Shown: positions 12,369 through 24,039 of the stretch, piece after piece
Layout: every line of letters starts with the position of its first letter
Numbering within the stretch: position 1 is the stretch's first letter
NCBI GenBank assembly: GCA_025201705.1
Contig: MU616667.1
Location: 1 to 60,175 of the forward strand
Origin: Dissophora ornata
Lineage: Eukaryota > Mortierellomycota > Mortierellomycetes > Mortierellales > Mortierellaceae
DNA: 60,175 nucleotides
Direction: 5' to 3'
Program-made: the position numbers and the translations under genes
Notes under the pieces: model-generated
Seen by the model: only the letters and a program-made list of their open reading frames with translations
Database searches by the model: none
Told to the model about the DNA's origin: nothing

Positions 12369-12584
12369 CAACAGCAATTGTGAAGAGTGAAGAGCATCCC
12401 CTCGTTAGTGGTCTGCCATTGTCAGTATAGACATGTCAACTCAACAAAAGAAAGGCAGGAGAAGGAGCGGTACCTTGTGGCGGACATTGGACCACTTGCT
12501 GCGAGCAGTGTACTCGCGCAAAACGCCACGCTCGAGGAGAGGTTCAGTCTCGTGTCCGTGTGAATGGGAAGGGAGGTGAGGCAT
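11166..12584 (-). CDS. Aquaglyceroporin (MIP family water/glycerol channel)
   Basis: Three exons (12584-12474, 12311-12147, 11732-11166) encode 280 residues, the usual size for a six-helix MIP channel. The first pore half-helix is HLNPAVT, straddling the exon 2/3 junction region, and the second is ALNPARDLAPR. The Asp after NPAR and the preceding FGYQTGFA segment are typical of glycerol-conducting members rather than strict water channels. The N-terminal cytosolic segment is short (about 37 residues), not the long extension of yeast Fps1. The protein is predicted to sit in the plasma membrane and pass glycerol and water during osmotic change. Intron 2 is long for this locus (414 nt), and intron 1 carries a CAG-type repeat. 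Confidence 0.93.
12334..12377. repeat. AGC/CAG trinucleotide microsatellite in intron 1 of the aquaglyceroporin gene
   Basis: Around ten AGC units are followed by AAC/AGC variants. The tract lies upstream of the acceptor at 12312-12313 on the minus strand, where it reads as CTG/GCT repeats and may act as part of the pyrimidine-rich tract. Confidence 0.85.
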
Positions 12585-13464
12585 GGTTGGTGAAGACGAG
12601 GATGGAGGTGTGAGGGGATGAGGAAGGAAGCTGAAAGGGTGCAGAGGAAAAAAAAAAAAAAGAGATGGGAGGGCAAGATATAAAATAGATATAACGGCTC
12701 ATTTTTTCGTCGGGCAGTCAATTTATTTCTCTCTCTCTCTCACACGTTGGTGGATATGTATGCAGGTTGCCCTCATCGCCACCTTTTCTCGTTCTACCGC
12801 CAATGTTTGTGCAGACCCAAAGAGCAATTGAGATTCGATTTACCGCTCCAGACCGGGCTGGGGGAGGGACATTCGTACCGCAGCCACGAAACAAGCAAGG
12901 GTGTGAGCTTTGTTCGCTTTGTCATGCTGCAGTACAGTACAAACCTATATTTTATTATATGAGCACTCTCCCCGTTCAATGGTCCAGAAAATGAGCATCT
13001 TGCGGTTTGCCCCTCCAATGGCTTTGCGAGAGTCTCATAACTGAAAGGCAGGCTCAGATTACGCAAACAAAGCACAATCCAGAAATGAGAAGGGCTGTCT
13101 GTGGTATGGCGAGATTCTCTTCCCGCGGGAGAAATGATGTCTGCACACAACGAACGGTACGTGTGCGAAGGCGACCGCAATCACCACGGCCACTCTAATG
13201 AGGATGCACAATACGGTACCCTCTACTCGAACGCGTCCATGGTCAGTTCTACTGTCACGCGTCGACAGCGCTAGAAATACTCCGAGATTTGGATATACAA
13301 CAATGTGCCAGAGTATGGCGACGTTAGCGGAGTCTTGTATTCAACATTTGTCTCTCTCTCTTTCTCTCTCTCTCTATGTAATGGGTATGGTATTGGGCAT
13401 TGCGCCATCTCTGTTCTTCTTCCACTCTCCTTTCCTCCTCTCTCTTTCCGTCTTTACTCTTTTC
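12585..13464. other. Intergenic: aquaglyceroporin promoter and acyl-CoA ligase 3' flank
   Basis: No gene is supported. The region contains an A tract (about 12648-12661), CT dinucleotide repeats at 12729-12741 and 13351-13375, and no convincing open frame. The first part is presumably the promoter of the aquaglyceroporin gene. A minus-strand frame at 12794-13180 has no recognisable feature. Confidence 0.5.
13351..13375. repeat. CT dinucleotide repeat
   Basis: Interrupted TC/CT repeat located about 90 bases past the stop codon of the 4CL-like gene, in its 3' flank. Confidence 0.8.
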
Positions 13465-15427
13465 TTAAAGATGTGCCTTGGACTCGGAATCGGCGAGCTC
13501 CTGCTCGCGGTCCATCTTCACAATGTCCTTGCGCAGAATCTTACCCGATGCCGATTTTGGGATCTCACCAATAAAGACAACGCCTCCACGCAACTTTTTG
13601 TGGGGTGCAACCTGGGACGCCACAAACTCCATAATGTCGATCTTGAGAGCGTCGTCGGCGGAGGCTGCGTCATGAGGAACAACATAGGCACGAGGGATCT
13701 CGGTCGCCTGGCGGGCATCATACGCAGGAATCACAGCCGCGTCCATGACCTTGGGGTGTGTCTGCAACAAGGCCTCGAGCTCTGCAGCTGGGATCTGGAA
13801 TCCCTTATACTTGATCAGCTCCTTGAGTCGGTCAACGACAAACCAATTGCCCTGCTCATCGACATAGACAATATCTCCGGTGTGCATCCATCCGTCCTCC
13901 CGAATGGTGTGCTTGGTTGCCTCGATATTGTTGAGGTATCCTTTCATGACATTGGGTCCCTTCAACAACCACTCGCCAGACTCGCCAACTCCAAGCTCTC
14001 TGCCTGTTTCTGGGTCAACAATCTTGGCTTGCAGTCCTGCGACTAATGGACCGACGGAGCCATCGGGGCCACGCTGGTTGGGTCGTAGACAAGCAACCAG
14101 GGGTGAAGCTTCAGTCATTCCAAAGCCCTGGCGACAATATACGCCCAATCTATCCTCGATCATTCTGCAGAGATCCTTGGGAAGAGGTGCTGCTCCACAG
14201 GAGATGTGTCGGAGAGAAGTCAAGTTGTACTCTAGGACCATAGGGTGCTTGGCCAAGGCAAGAGCAACTGGCGGCACAATAAAGGTGTTGGTAACGTGGT
14301 ACTTTTGAACGTTGTGCAGGAACGAAGGCAGATCAAACTTGGACATTATCACAGTTTCTGTGCCCTAATATAATAAAAGGGCCAATCCGGAAGCAAAAAC
14401 TGGAAGTTAGAAATAGGGTTCTTCTGAAAAAAATACGGTTCCGCGTGGTTGGAGAGGACAAGAGGACAAGAGCGACGTACGGTGATGAGCGAGATATGGA
14501 GGCAATTCACGAGCCCGTAGATGTGATACAGGGGCAGGAAGCCGAGGATGACCAGGTCTTTTTCCTTGATAACTTCGGCATCGTAGCTCATGATCTGGAC
14601 AAGGTTCGAGGTGATATTGCGGTGGGTGAGCATGACGCCCTTGCTCTTCCCTGTTTATCCGATACACCCGAGAATTTACATAAGTTAACTGGAATTCCAC
14701 GTGCTTCAATCCCAAACATGCATGTAAGGAGCATCACTATTTACCGGTGGTGCCGCTGGAGTAGCACAAGTAGGCAATGTTATCCATGTCGATCTTGACA
14801 GGCGCCGCAAGACGCTTGCTGTAGATGCTCTTGTACGACTTTTTGCCGGAGACCGGGTCGTCGGACCCGCCAAAGAGGAGGATGGCATCAGGGGCGATCC
14901 CGCAGAGGCGTGCAGCCTCTGTGGCTGTAGGGAGGAGATCGATAGTGGTGATGATGTACTTTGCACCAGAGTCGTTGAGCTGATGGACGACCTCGGTGAG
15001 GGTATAGGAGTGATTAATTGTGGTGACGACTCCTCCGGCGCAGAGGGTTCCGAGGATAGGGACACCAAAGTCATACTATTTGTTGACGAGGAAGGAAGAG
15101 GAAGATGAGCAAAGGTGTGCTGTGCTTGGGATGTGATAATTTTTGTTTGTGGTGCTGTGCGCATGTTAATGCAGAGCAGGAAATGCGTACCTGGTTGCAA
15201 GAAAAGGTGGCGAGAACATCCCCAAGCTGGAAGGAGTAGGTGTCCTGTAGACCAGCCGCGAAGTGCTTTGTCTCGAGCTGGAACTGGCCAAAGGTGAGGT
15301 AGTCGTCAGTGGTGGGGTCGACAAAGACCTTCTTGCCAGGCTGCACGCTGCAGGGGTTGGACTCGAGGTAGTGGTAGATGTCGACGACGGGATAGATTGG
15401 TTCTGGGTCTGAGGACTGGAATATCAT
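13465..15427 (-). CDS. 4-coumarate-CoA-ligase-like acyl-CoA synthetase (ANL superfamily)
   Basis: Four exons (15427-15191, 15075-14745, 14650-14481, 14364-13465) give 545 residues. The adenylation enzyme couples an organic or fatty acid to CoA through an acyl-AMP. Visible motifs are the P-loop box SSGTTGKSKGVMLTH (across the exon 2/3 junction), PLYHIYG, the RQGFGMTEASP box, GEWLLKGPNVMKGY, HTGDIVYVDEQG, the VDRLKELIKYKG hinge and the catalytic lysine in SGKILRKD. The C terminus is -KAHL, a possible weak peroxisomal targeting signal of PTS1 type. Fungal 4CL-like proteins usually activate medium or long acyl chains or aromatic acids in peroxisomes. The substrate cannot be told from sequence. 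Confidence 0.92.
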
Positions 15428-16279
15428 GGCGGAAGAGAATGGGAGGGGGAGCGAGAGAGATGTGTCGAGGGATGGATGCAGGAGAGAGGGAGAGAAAAGC
15501 GAAAGACTAAAAGTGAGAAAACGAGGAAGTAAGAACATGAGAGCGCGAGAGCGCGAGGACGTGTGGCCGAGGATGGGAGGCGAGGGGAGCGGAATGGGCG
15601 ATGGCCGTTCTCCGGCAAATAAATGAATAAATGAATATGAAACTCAGACGATTTGTGTAAAAAAAACCACACACAAAGTGATCGACGATCACTGCCGATG
15701 GAAATGAATGGCTGCATGATGCGCCATGCTCTCTGTTCTGTATACAAGTGCTCAGCGTGCATGAAAGAGCTGGAAAGCTCTCTGGAAGCTTGCCCGCTCC
15801 GTGTTCCGACAACGACACGTAGCCTGTCTAGCGCAGCAGCCGGTCCTGTCTGATCCGGTGTAGTGCAGAGAAGCAGCCAGGGCACTCCTCCGCTCGTGTG
15901 GGGGAATGAGGATCCTGTCTTCTCGGGAACACACGCGTCGTGTTCTTTGCTGGCAACAGGCATGCCATGCACTGTGTACAGAATAATGCACTGCACAGCG
16001 AAAGCATGTTCTGGAAGAATTCATTTGTAATGTGCCTGAGAGTCACGTGCCCGGAGTCTCTGGTTGGTCTCTTCGCTCCTCTTTTCGTCTTCTCTCTCAC
16101 TCAACTCACACGACCATCGCCCCATCACCCGTCGCCACTACCATCGCCATCGCCATCGCCTCCACGCTCGCTAGGAGTAACCATCGCCTCCACCTGCCAC
16201 CCCTACAACAGCCGTAGAGACGCGCCCCGAGGCAATCCTTTCGCGATAGAAGACACTCTTTTGTTGGAAAATTATAAAT
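15428..16279. other. Divergent promoter region between the acyl-CoA ligase and CHIP genes
   Basis: These 850 bases separate two start codons pointing away from each other, so the stretch should hold both promoters. It includes a purine-rich strip near 15426-15545 (5' UTR of the ligase) and a CATCGC hexamer repeat at about 16141-16163 just before CHIP. No coding frame here has recognisable features. Confidence 0.55.
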
Positions 16280-17784
16280 ATGGCTTCCAGCCTCTCTGCA
16301 GAGCAACACAAGCTCAAGGGCAACTCCCTCTTCAAAGAAAAGGCATACGACGACGCTATCCTGGAGTACTCGACCGCGATCGTATGTTGTATGGTCTCGT
16401 AATAGCATCCATCGCTCTTCTTTTGGCCGCATCATATGCTAAACGAACACCGATCTCTCTACGGCTTACGAATACCACTAGGTCAAAGATCCAAAAGTAG
16501 CTGTCTACTACTGCAACAGAGCCAACTGCTATCTCAAGGTATGCATCACAGGCCATTCAGAATTTGTGTGCAAACCGGTTGCATGAATCCGAGCAGTACT
16601 AAACCATCCCCCGATTACATCGACCTGATGATACCTTCAGCTTGAGAAATTCTCAAGCGTGGTGGCAGACTGCGAAAGAGTTGTTGAATTGGACCCAAAG
16701 TCAGGCAAGTACGGATAGTCAATCTAGAGATGAGGCTTTGCACAAGAACAGGACTCATAGCGCGTGGCCCTGTACTAACTGACCACCACTATTGCGTGTC
16801 TAAATTCTCTTGGTACTTTTTTTACGCATATCACGCAGTCAAGGGATATTACTTTGTAAGATCAAAGCAATCTGTTGGGATGGTTATTGGCGACGAAATC
16901 CATGGTGCAGCGAGAAAATTGGCTTCAAGGACTTATCTATGTGCACTATATCAATCACCTAGATGGGCAAAGCACAGCTTGAACTCGGTCAGCCATCAGA
17001 GGCATACTCACTACTGAAAAAATGTACGCCTAGGATATATTTTGACCCTTGTACTCGCACTTTGAAAAACGTTGAACATCAGTCACCATCCCATAATGCA
17101 CCTTACCCTAATATGGCTGTGTTGGTCAACCAACTAGCATACGAATTGGCGCTGGAGCAGCGGTCGGCGTTCACAAAGGACATTGTCGCCATGATTGCAG
17201 AGGCGAAAAAGCAGAAGTGGATCGAGGACGAGCGGAGAAATCTTTCCCAAGTCTCAGAAACATACCGTTACCTCGCCAATCTTGTCGAGCAGGATAACCG
17301 GCGTCAGGTGGATGCTCTAGACAAGACGGCGAGTGACTATGAGGACGATGTGGCGTATCTGCGGTCCGACAGGGACGATCGTCTTCGCCAGTTGGAGGCC
17401 ATGATGCAGCGAGCAGGGACACCAGACGAATACGCGAAACCTTACATTCGGCATAAGGCGCAGACTCCGACAAACAGTGTTGTTTCTCCCGCAGCATCTC
17501 CACAGCCTGCATCAAAACAATCTGAGGCTCCCGTTCTGGTCAGGGAAGTTCCAGACTACTTTCTGGACAAGATCACGTTCGAGTTTATGCATGACCCGGT
17601 GATATCGACAAAATCAGGCATCAGCTACGAGCGGAGCACACTGCTAGAACACTTTAGCTATGGAAGGATGTTTGATCCCGTGGCCCAGGTGCCACTCACG
17701 GAACGCGACATTGTCCCCAATCGGGCGCTGAAGGAGGCCTGCGACGACTTTTTGTCAAAGAACGGGTGGGCGGTCGACTATTAA
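16280..17784 (+). CDS. STUB1: CHIP/STUB1 homologue: TPR and U-box co-chaperone E3 ubiquitin ligase
   Basis: Six exons (16280-16381, 16482-16538, 16641-16704, 16839-16855, 16963-17023, 17138-17784) encode 315 residues, against 303 in human CHIP. Residues 7-120 or so hold three TPR repeats that would grip the EEVD tails of Hsp70/Hsp90 (EQHKLKGNSLF, YYCNRANCYLK, VKGYYFMGKAQLELG). A helical hairpin with AKKQKWIEDERR matches the CHIP linker. The U-box (about 235-310: FLDKITFEFMHDPVIS, SYER, FDPVAQVPL, PNRALK) binds E2 enzymes, and the protein ends in VDY as animal CHIP does. A Ser/Pro/Ala linker is inserted before the U-box. Intron 3 is GC-AG (GGCAAGT donor at 16705), and exon 4 is only 17 nt. CHIP is absent from budding yeast. 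Confidence 0.95.
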
Positions 17785-18019
17785 GACAAGATGACGGACC
17801 GTCCAAGATAACAAGGGTGATACAGCACTTTACCCACAGCATAATTTTGAGCGCGATACCAACAACAACAACGACAACAACAACATTGCCTTCTTGATAG
17901 TCGTATAATATTGTCATGACAATTGTAACAATAGTAGAAGAGTACCAACGTCTTTTTGCTGACCAGATAGAACTAGCAAAACGGAACGCATTCGTGTTTA
18001 TTCTAGATAAATAATAGTA

Positions 18020-21000
18020 CTACACGCCATGACGGTAAATCTCCTCCCAGCGCTTCTTGAGATCCTTGACGGGCATGTGGTGTTCCACGTCAACACCAGG
18101 CTCGATATCGCCGTTACTATCTTCGACAGCAAGGCCATCTGTGCATTGGGTCTTCTTGGGAAGATAGCGCGTGGCCAGTACAACACCATCAGCATTGATC
18201 TGGACCTGTGCCTCTTCTGTAGCCTGAAGGGCAATTGCTGAATGATAGACAGTAGCCTTGACTGCGTTCAGGCGAGCCTCGAGTTCAGACGTTGGCTCAA
18301 GACCAACAACAGTACTGTCAGCTATTGCCCGCATCTGCGTCAGATCACCAATAGAGGACACTGCAGTTGGCCCCTCGCCCTCCGGTATATAGTCGCTCAG
18401 AGCAGAATCGAACGCCAAGTTTTCTAACAAGGACGGCACAATGGGTGGCAGGCAAGAGTCCAGGGCTCTGTTGGCGTCGGCCTCTGCAGCGGCAAGATCC
18501 TCTTGTCGGTGCCTCTCCATCATCGACAAAGCGCTCTTGTTCTTGAAGCGAAACGTGTCTGTGGAGCCCGCCCTGACATCGGCTTTGTTGATTTGCTTCC
18601 GCTTCCTCCGCTGATCCCCATCTTCATCTTCTTCGTCCTCTTCTTGAACAGTGTCCAGAAGCCCGTCGCTTCGATGGTCGAACGTGCTCTCTGAAGACAT
18701 TGCCCAGACATTGTACTGTTGCTCCATAGTACCCTTATTTTCTTCGGACGAGTCCAGGGCCTCGTCCTGGAAAGCCATCTCGACCAAATGGAATGTATCT
18801 CCTATATCACGGGCCTTGCAATCGGTCCCATTCTTGACGCGCATGAAATCCTCGAGCTCGTCCAGCGCCTCCCGTGGGCCTGTGATCTTGAACATGTCCA
18901 AGGACTTGGACTTGACGGTCTCAAAGACGCGTTGGCCCTTGATGAACGTCGGTCGAGTCTGGGCATCCGTCTGCCAGAGAGTCAATGACATCTCTGTTGC
19001 CGAAACACGGACGACGCCGTTGGATGGTCCCAGCGCGTTCAACGCGTTCAGACCCAGGCTTGATGCTGTTGCCTTAAGTTTACTCTTGTCAAAGACCATG
19101 ACCCCAGCCGCCATGTCGCGCTTTGTCGCTGGGTTGTAGAATCCGACGGAGAGAGCATACGGTGCATTGGACATTCTGCGGAACTCGATGTTACACTCGC
19201 CCAACTCTGTGTGCTTGCGGCCAGCCTCTAGAACCTTGGTATCTTCTACTGTAGAGGGGTTGCTGCCGGCTGCAGTGGCAGCGCGCTCGATTCTCTTTGC
19301 GATACGAAGAGGGTGGGAACGGTAGTCCATGCAGAGGAAGGTATTGTCGGGCGAGATACGGGCAGTTCGCATGAGCCAGCCGTGGTACTTTTGGAACTCT
19401 GTCACGATCTCGGAGGTTGAACATATGATGCGGTACATCTTTGCAATTGTCACAGACTTGCACTCGGCATCAAACTCGATATGCATGTCTGGGTGGAGCC
19501 AACTGCGAGCATAAAAATCGGTAATGTACGGAGGCTCCACATACATGACCTCGCCTTTGTGAAGACGCTTGCAGCACAGGAAAAAGTCGTCGCGCTTACG
19601 ATCAATGTCATTGAAGGGGATCAGCCGTGCAGGACGAAGCACTGAAAAGAGTGCACATTCGTCTCGAAAATATGCGGCACGGTCCTCAATGCCCATACCA
19701 AACTCACCAGGCGCGACCTTGCCTGTCGTCAAGTCTTCGATCTTGACGTTGGTGTCGTACAAATGGCTCTTCCGGAAAGGGATTGGGTGTTCCAGAGGTG
19801 GGATCACGCCCAAGTCGAGGGGAAGGCGACGAACCTCCCAGAGCGAAGGCTGGCCTAGTTGCATTCTGCGAGCCTTTTCTTCCTCGTCTGTGTGAGTGAG
19901 TTGGTCGGGGTGTATCTCGGGAATTGGACCCATGTCTCCTACAAGATTGTTGCTTGAACGGCCGAGCGTCTTGAGGCGTTTGAGCAGCGATACCCTAGTG
20001 CCCTTGCTCTTACCGCCGGCGGTAGTTTTGAAGCTAGCAGTGCTCATGCTGCGCTTGATCTCGTCTAATTCCTCGTTGAATAATAATGCTTTGTTTAGAC
20101 ATGGCGAATAACGCAAGAGTAAAGAGACACAACTGCCAGAACACTGAAAAATGCCGCAGTACCGTTTTCGTCTTGCTCACGGCAGGCTTCTGTAGGTTTG
20201 GGCTGCTCAATATTGAGCTGGCGGGCACATTCGACCCAAGCATCTCTCTCCTCGCAGCTATCGGCCTGAAGGATATAGCTGGTCTGGTTGTAGAAGCAAA
20301 CCATCACCATGTTTTTTTGAATCAATGGCGGGTGGACCACATCCGGTGTCGATGAGATTTGTGAATCCATGACGAGGACTGGCTCGTGCACCAGGCGTAG
20401 TTGCTTGAGAGGGTTTCCAATTTGGCCGCTCTTCTTGTTGCTGCCCTTGCTAGCGTCTTGGCTCTCGGCAGGCGCATTGATGACTTCACAGAGGTAGATC
20501 GTGTTCGAAGCGACGATCAGTTGATACTCCTTAGGCGCCGGTGGAGTCGCACTCTTCTTCTTGCTAGATCCCGCTGCAGCAGCAACAAATGGCGAGACGA
20601 ACTCGGTCAGTCTCCCGTCACGAACCAACTGGCATTGACCGATCATGTCTCTAGAGAAGAGAGTCCGAAGAGGATGGGCCTTTCGCTCCTCTGCCGTTGT
20701 CAATGCATTGTCTTTGGGCAGAGTCTTGTTAAAATTAGTGTAGTCGATCTGATAATGCAGATGGCTGAGCTGCCTCGTGTTCTGGAATGCCTCCTGAGCC
20801 CTCTGGAGGGTCGAAAGGAATTCTTCGCCACAACACCTGCCAATGGCCTCGATCTCTCTGAGAAGCGCAAATTCTGTAGCCTGGTCTGCAAAGGCACGGT
20901 ATGCACGCGCAAGCTGCTCAAAAGTCCTCATCTGATCGGCCCAGTTGGCGCAGACAACTTTAGCGTGCTGCAAAGCCTCTGGTGCAATCGGGCACATTAG

Positions 21001-22218
21001 GGCAGTCTCTGCTGACTTCTTGGAGAACAAGGACTTGCGCGCCTTGGGCGACTTGCCACTGACTGATACACCGGCACTAAGACTTGCGCTACTACATGCG
21101 CCGCCGGCTGCTACGATTGTACCTATGCGCTGGATGAGCTCCTGGAGGGTGTGGTAGACTACAGCCCAATTCTCGATCATCTCAACGGTGTCTTGGTAGC
21201 AGGCCGTGACCATTTCGTGGAGGGACCTGATGGCTCCGCCCTGACTGGGCTCATAGTCCAAGATCTAAAGAAGAAGGCGTTAAACTAGTTTCTAACAGGT
21301 GGTTCAAACTATGGTGGGCGCAACACATGTGTGCGTGTGTGTTTAATACACTGCTGGTAATATGTACCTGGTCAAACTTTTGGTGGTGTCCAAAAACGCG
21401 TTCGCATTTCTCGACTGCGCCTTCAAACAGGGCTACATCGTCAAACTGCAGGGCCGCTGCAGCTGTGCGCATTGCTGACAGCTGCTCTACCAGGGCCTAT
21501 TTAGGTTATTTTTTTAAGCGAGTTTTAGAAATCTGTGCGTATGCGAGCAATGCCAATGGCCCTCCCAGTGCATGGTCAAGTAAACGCACCATAAAGTTGC
21601 CCGTGTGAGGGCGGTGAATAAGTGTGAGTCCCTGCACGGCATTCAAAGTACTGCTGGTATTGTGCTGGCTGGCCTGCGCAAATTCTTCCTTTGCAAAGCC
21701 GTGCCGCAGACGAAAGAGGTTGCGTTCGATCTACATGTAGTCAAAGAGACGGGTTAGGGACATGAAAGAGCATCCCAGCCATGTACTCAAAGCGAAAATG
21801 ACAAAGAGAGAAGTTTTACATATTCGTCATTGTCCTCCTTGTCTGTGGTAGCGTCCCCCTGTGCTCTTGACACTTCCTCCTTAGACTCGACATCGTCAAT
21901 CATCACGGCCGACTTGCTGATATTGTCCTTGTCGGTGACGGTGATCAGGGTGTATTTCTTTGGGTACTCAATGGGTTTGCTCTGCTTGTCAGAGTCAGCG
22001 CTATCATCTCCACCACTGATTTCAACAGACCGGAGGAACTGGTCCTTGATAGAAGGGAGGATCGCCTTGAACTTGACGTTGAGGTCGTCGGACATGGGCG
22101 GCTTTTGAAGTAAAGTAGTGCTGTCGTTTGGGATCTGAGGGACGGCCAAGAGCCGCTTTGTGTCGATACAAATGGTGTCCATGTTGTTGTTGCTGGTAGA
22201 GTGAGCGATGGCAGCCAT
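18020..22218 (-). CDS. Large PH-domain protein of unknown function
   Basis: Five exons (22218-21820, 21730-21590, 21496-21368, 21264-20181, 20088-18020) give 1,273 residues. Residues 1-130 are acidic and probably disordered. Residues 130-430 are strongly helical and could be a BAR-like or DH-like bundle, though no diagnostic motif is clear. Residues about 432-580 look like a PH domain: basic beta strands (LVRDGRLTEFV, EYQLIVASNTIYLCEV), a Lys/Ser-rich loop, and a closing helix with the conserved tryptophan (RDAWVECARQLN). A second, unnamed but well-structured region spans roughly 640-900 (ending near MDYRSHPLRIAKRIER). The tail is acidic and carries a basic cluster (QRRKRKQ). A membrane or phosphoinositide-linked role is plausible. 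The convergent neighbour is CHIP. The start codon at 22218 is the first in-frame ATG. Confidence 0.75.
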
Positions 22219-23061
22219 AATTGTGGTATAAGTATATTTTTGAGGCAAGTTTAGGGTGCGGTATATTCAAAGGGAGTGTGTCTTTGAGGATGTACTTGAT
22301 TTGGTAGTGAGTGCGTTCCTGAGAGGTGAGGATACGCAGACAGGTGTGGATGAAGTCGCGATAGACTGTGCTGTGGGGGATGCGTGGAGAGATGCGTACG
22401 AGTTCTGCAGATGCGGTGTTCAAGAGTGGTTGGTTGCACAGGGAAAGAGGAAAAAAGAGTTTTGGCGTCTGGAGACGGGCGCCTTTATGTAAGGAAGATC
22501 TCTCTTTGTTTTTGCTGTTGCTGCATAACGATCTCGCAGGACGAGATCGCGTTGTTCCTTTGTAACTGGTCCAGATACCAACGAGGAGCGAAGCGACTGT
22601 TGGACAAAAAAAGGGCGACGTGCTGGCAACCACGGCAGTCAAAGAAAGGGATGCAAGGAGGAGGGGGAAAGGCGTCGGGTTCGATTGTTTAGAAATCACG
22701 CAGAGCGACAGACGGCGGCGGGATGTCGATGCTGGTCTGCACTGTCCATTGCATGTGAACGGGATTTACGCAGACAGCTCCATCACAGCGCAGGCAGACA
22801 GACAGCGCCCGTTGGAATCTAGAATCCAACAACGGTCCTTTTATTCGGGTCTCCATTCCCCCTGTCGAGGGTGTGCACGCACGACCCAACGCGACACGTG
22901 GCTGAGCACAGCAGAAGCACAGCCCCCACTTTGCCAACATGCATCTGGTGCTGTATACAGTACACACGGCACAGCGCACACCGCGCGACTCTCTCTCTAT
23001 TACACACAGGAGGTTTACATATATTCGGATGCTGCAATGCATTCTAACGTTCTCTGATACT
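22219..23061. other. Intergenic: promoter of the PH-domain gene and 3' flank of AIM41
   Basis: Several mid-length frames cross here but none has family features or joins by splicing. A perfect 10-base palindrome CTGTATACAG lies at 22951-22960. Nothing else stands out. Confidence 0.5.
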
Positions 23062-23838
23062 CTACAAGGAGGCCAGGACCTTCTTCACCATGTCGCTCAC
23101 ATCCTTCTTTGGCGCCTTTGCAGGATCCAACGCCCCCAGCTCTTTCATGACCTTGCCCATATCTTTGGGTCCCGCCGCACCCTGCTCGCGGACCACCCTT
23201 CGCACCTCGTCCTCAATCTCCTGCTCCGTCATGGCTGTGGGTAGGTACACCTTGAGCATCCCGATCTCCTTTTGCTCCTGGTCAGCCTGCTCGGCACGGC
23301 CGGCGTTCTTGAAGCTGAGGATCGACTCTTCACGTCTCTTGATCGACTTTTGGATCAGTACCTGGATCACAGAGTCTGTGATCTTCTCGGGGGCCTGGGG
23401 GGACTTTTCGAGATACGTCAAGTCGCTCAAGATTCCCTAGAGAGATCGTACACAGGCAGATGCATTGTCAGGAGGCAGATACGTTGACTGATCTGTGGAG
23501 CAGTATAATAGATCGGATCTATACCTTAACCACGGCGAGTCTCTCCTTATCCCTTGCGCGCATCGCATCTTTGACGTCGGCCTTCATGCGGACGAGCAGC
23601 TGAGGAGCAGCAGGCACAGCTGGTGATAGCAATGGCAATAGATCGTTATTGTGGTAATAAGACGTAAGGGACGATGAGCTTTTGCTGGTTCTTTGTGTGC
23701 TTCTTTCAAGGCTGCTGCGTTGCGGTGCAAGAGAGGAGCGTTACCCTCGGTGCTGTAGAAGAGACAGGCTCTGGAGACGGCTGCTGACGGGCGAGCCAGA
23801 GCCAGGGTGCGCGTGAATGCGGATGTGCGGGCGAACAT
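23062..23838 (-). CDS. AIM41: Mitochondrial YqeY/GatB-like domain protein (Aim41 homologue)
   Basis: Three exons (23838-23745, 23619-23525, 23436-23062) encode 187 residues. The N terminus is an Arg/Ala/Ser-rich amphipathic mitochondrial presequence (FARTSAFTRTLALAR). The rest matches the YqeY family: MKADVKDAMRARDKERLAVV, the KRREESI segment, AEQEQKEIGMLKVYLP-like helix and the closing GKVMKELGALDP region with MVKKVLASL at the end. YqeY domains resemble the tRNA-binding tail of GatB amidotransferase subunits; in yeast Aim41 is a mitochondrial protein of undefined role. The gene diverges from the small coiled-coil gene, with 201 bases between the two start codons. Confidence 0.9.
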
Positions 23839-24003
23839 TGCGAATGAGAGAGCGGAGGGAGAGGAGTGCTTCTTTCAGCATTGCTTCCGGGTCATAAACA
23901 AAAGACGGGGCGTGACTCGCTACGGCGATCCATCGACACATCGTTTAGCGCCCTCTCCATCCACACCCACTTCTTCATCGCCCGCCATCCACATCCACAC
24001 ACT

Positions 24004-24024
24004 CACACACACACACACACACAC
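24004..24024. repeat. CA dinucleotide repeat in the shared AIM41/coiled-coil gene promoter
   Basis: About ten CA units end 15 bases before the ATG at 24040, so the repeat is in the 5' leader of the plus-strand gene. Confidence 0.85.
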
Positions 24025-24039
24025 GCAATAGTCCTCTCC

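Noticed and set aside
22022..22699. 225-residue minus-strand frame upstream of the PH gene
   Set aside because: It overlaps the real first exon in another frame and shows no family feature or consistent splice partner.
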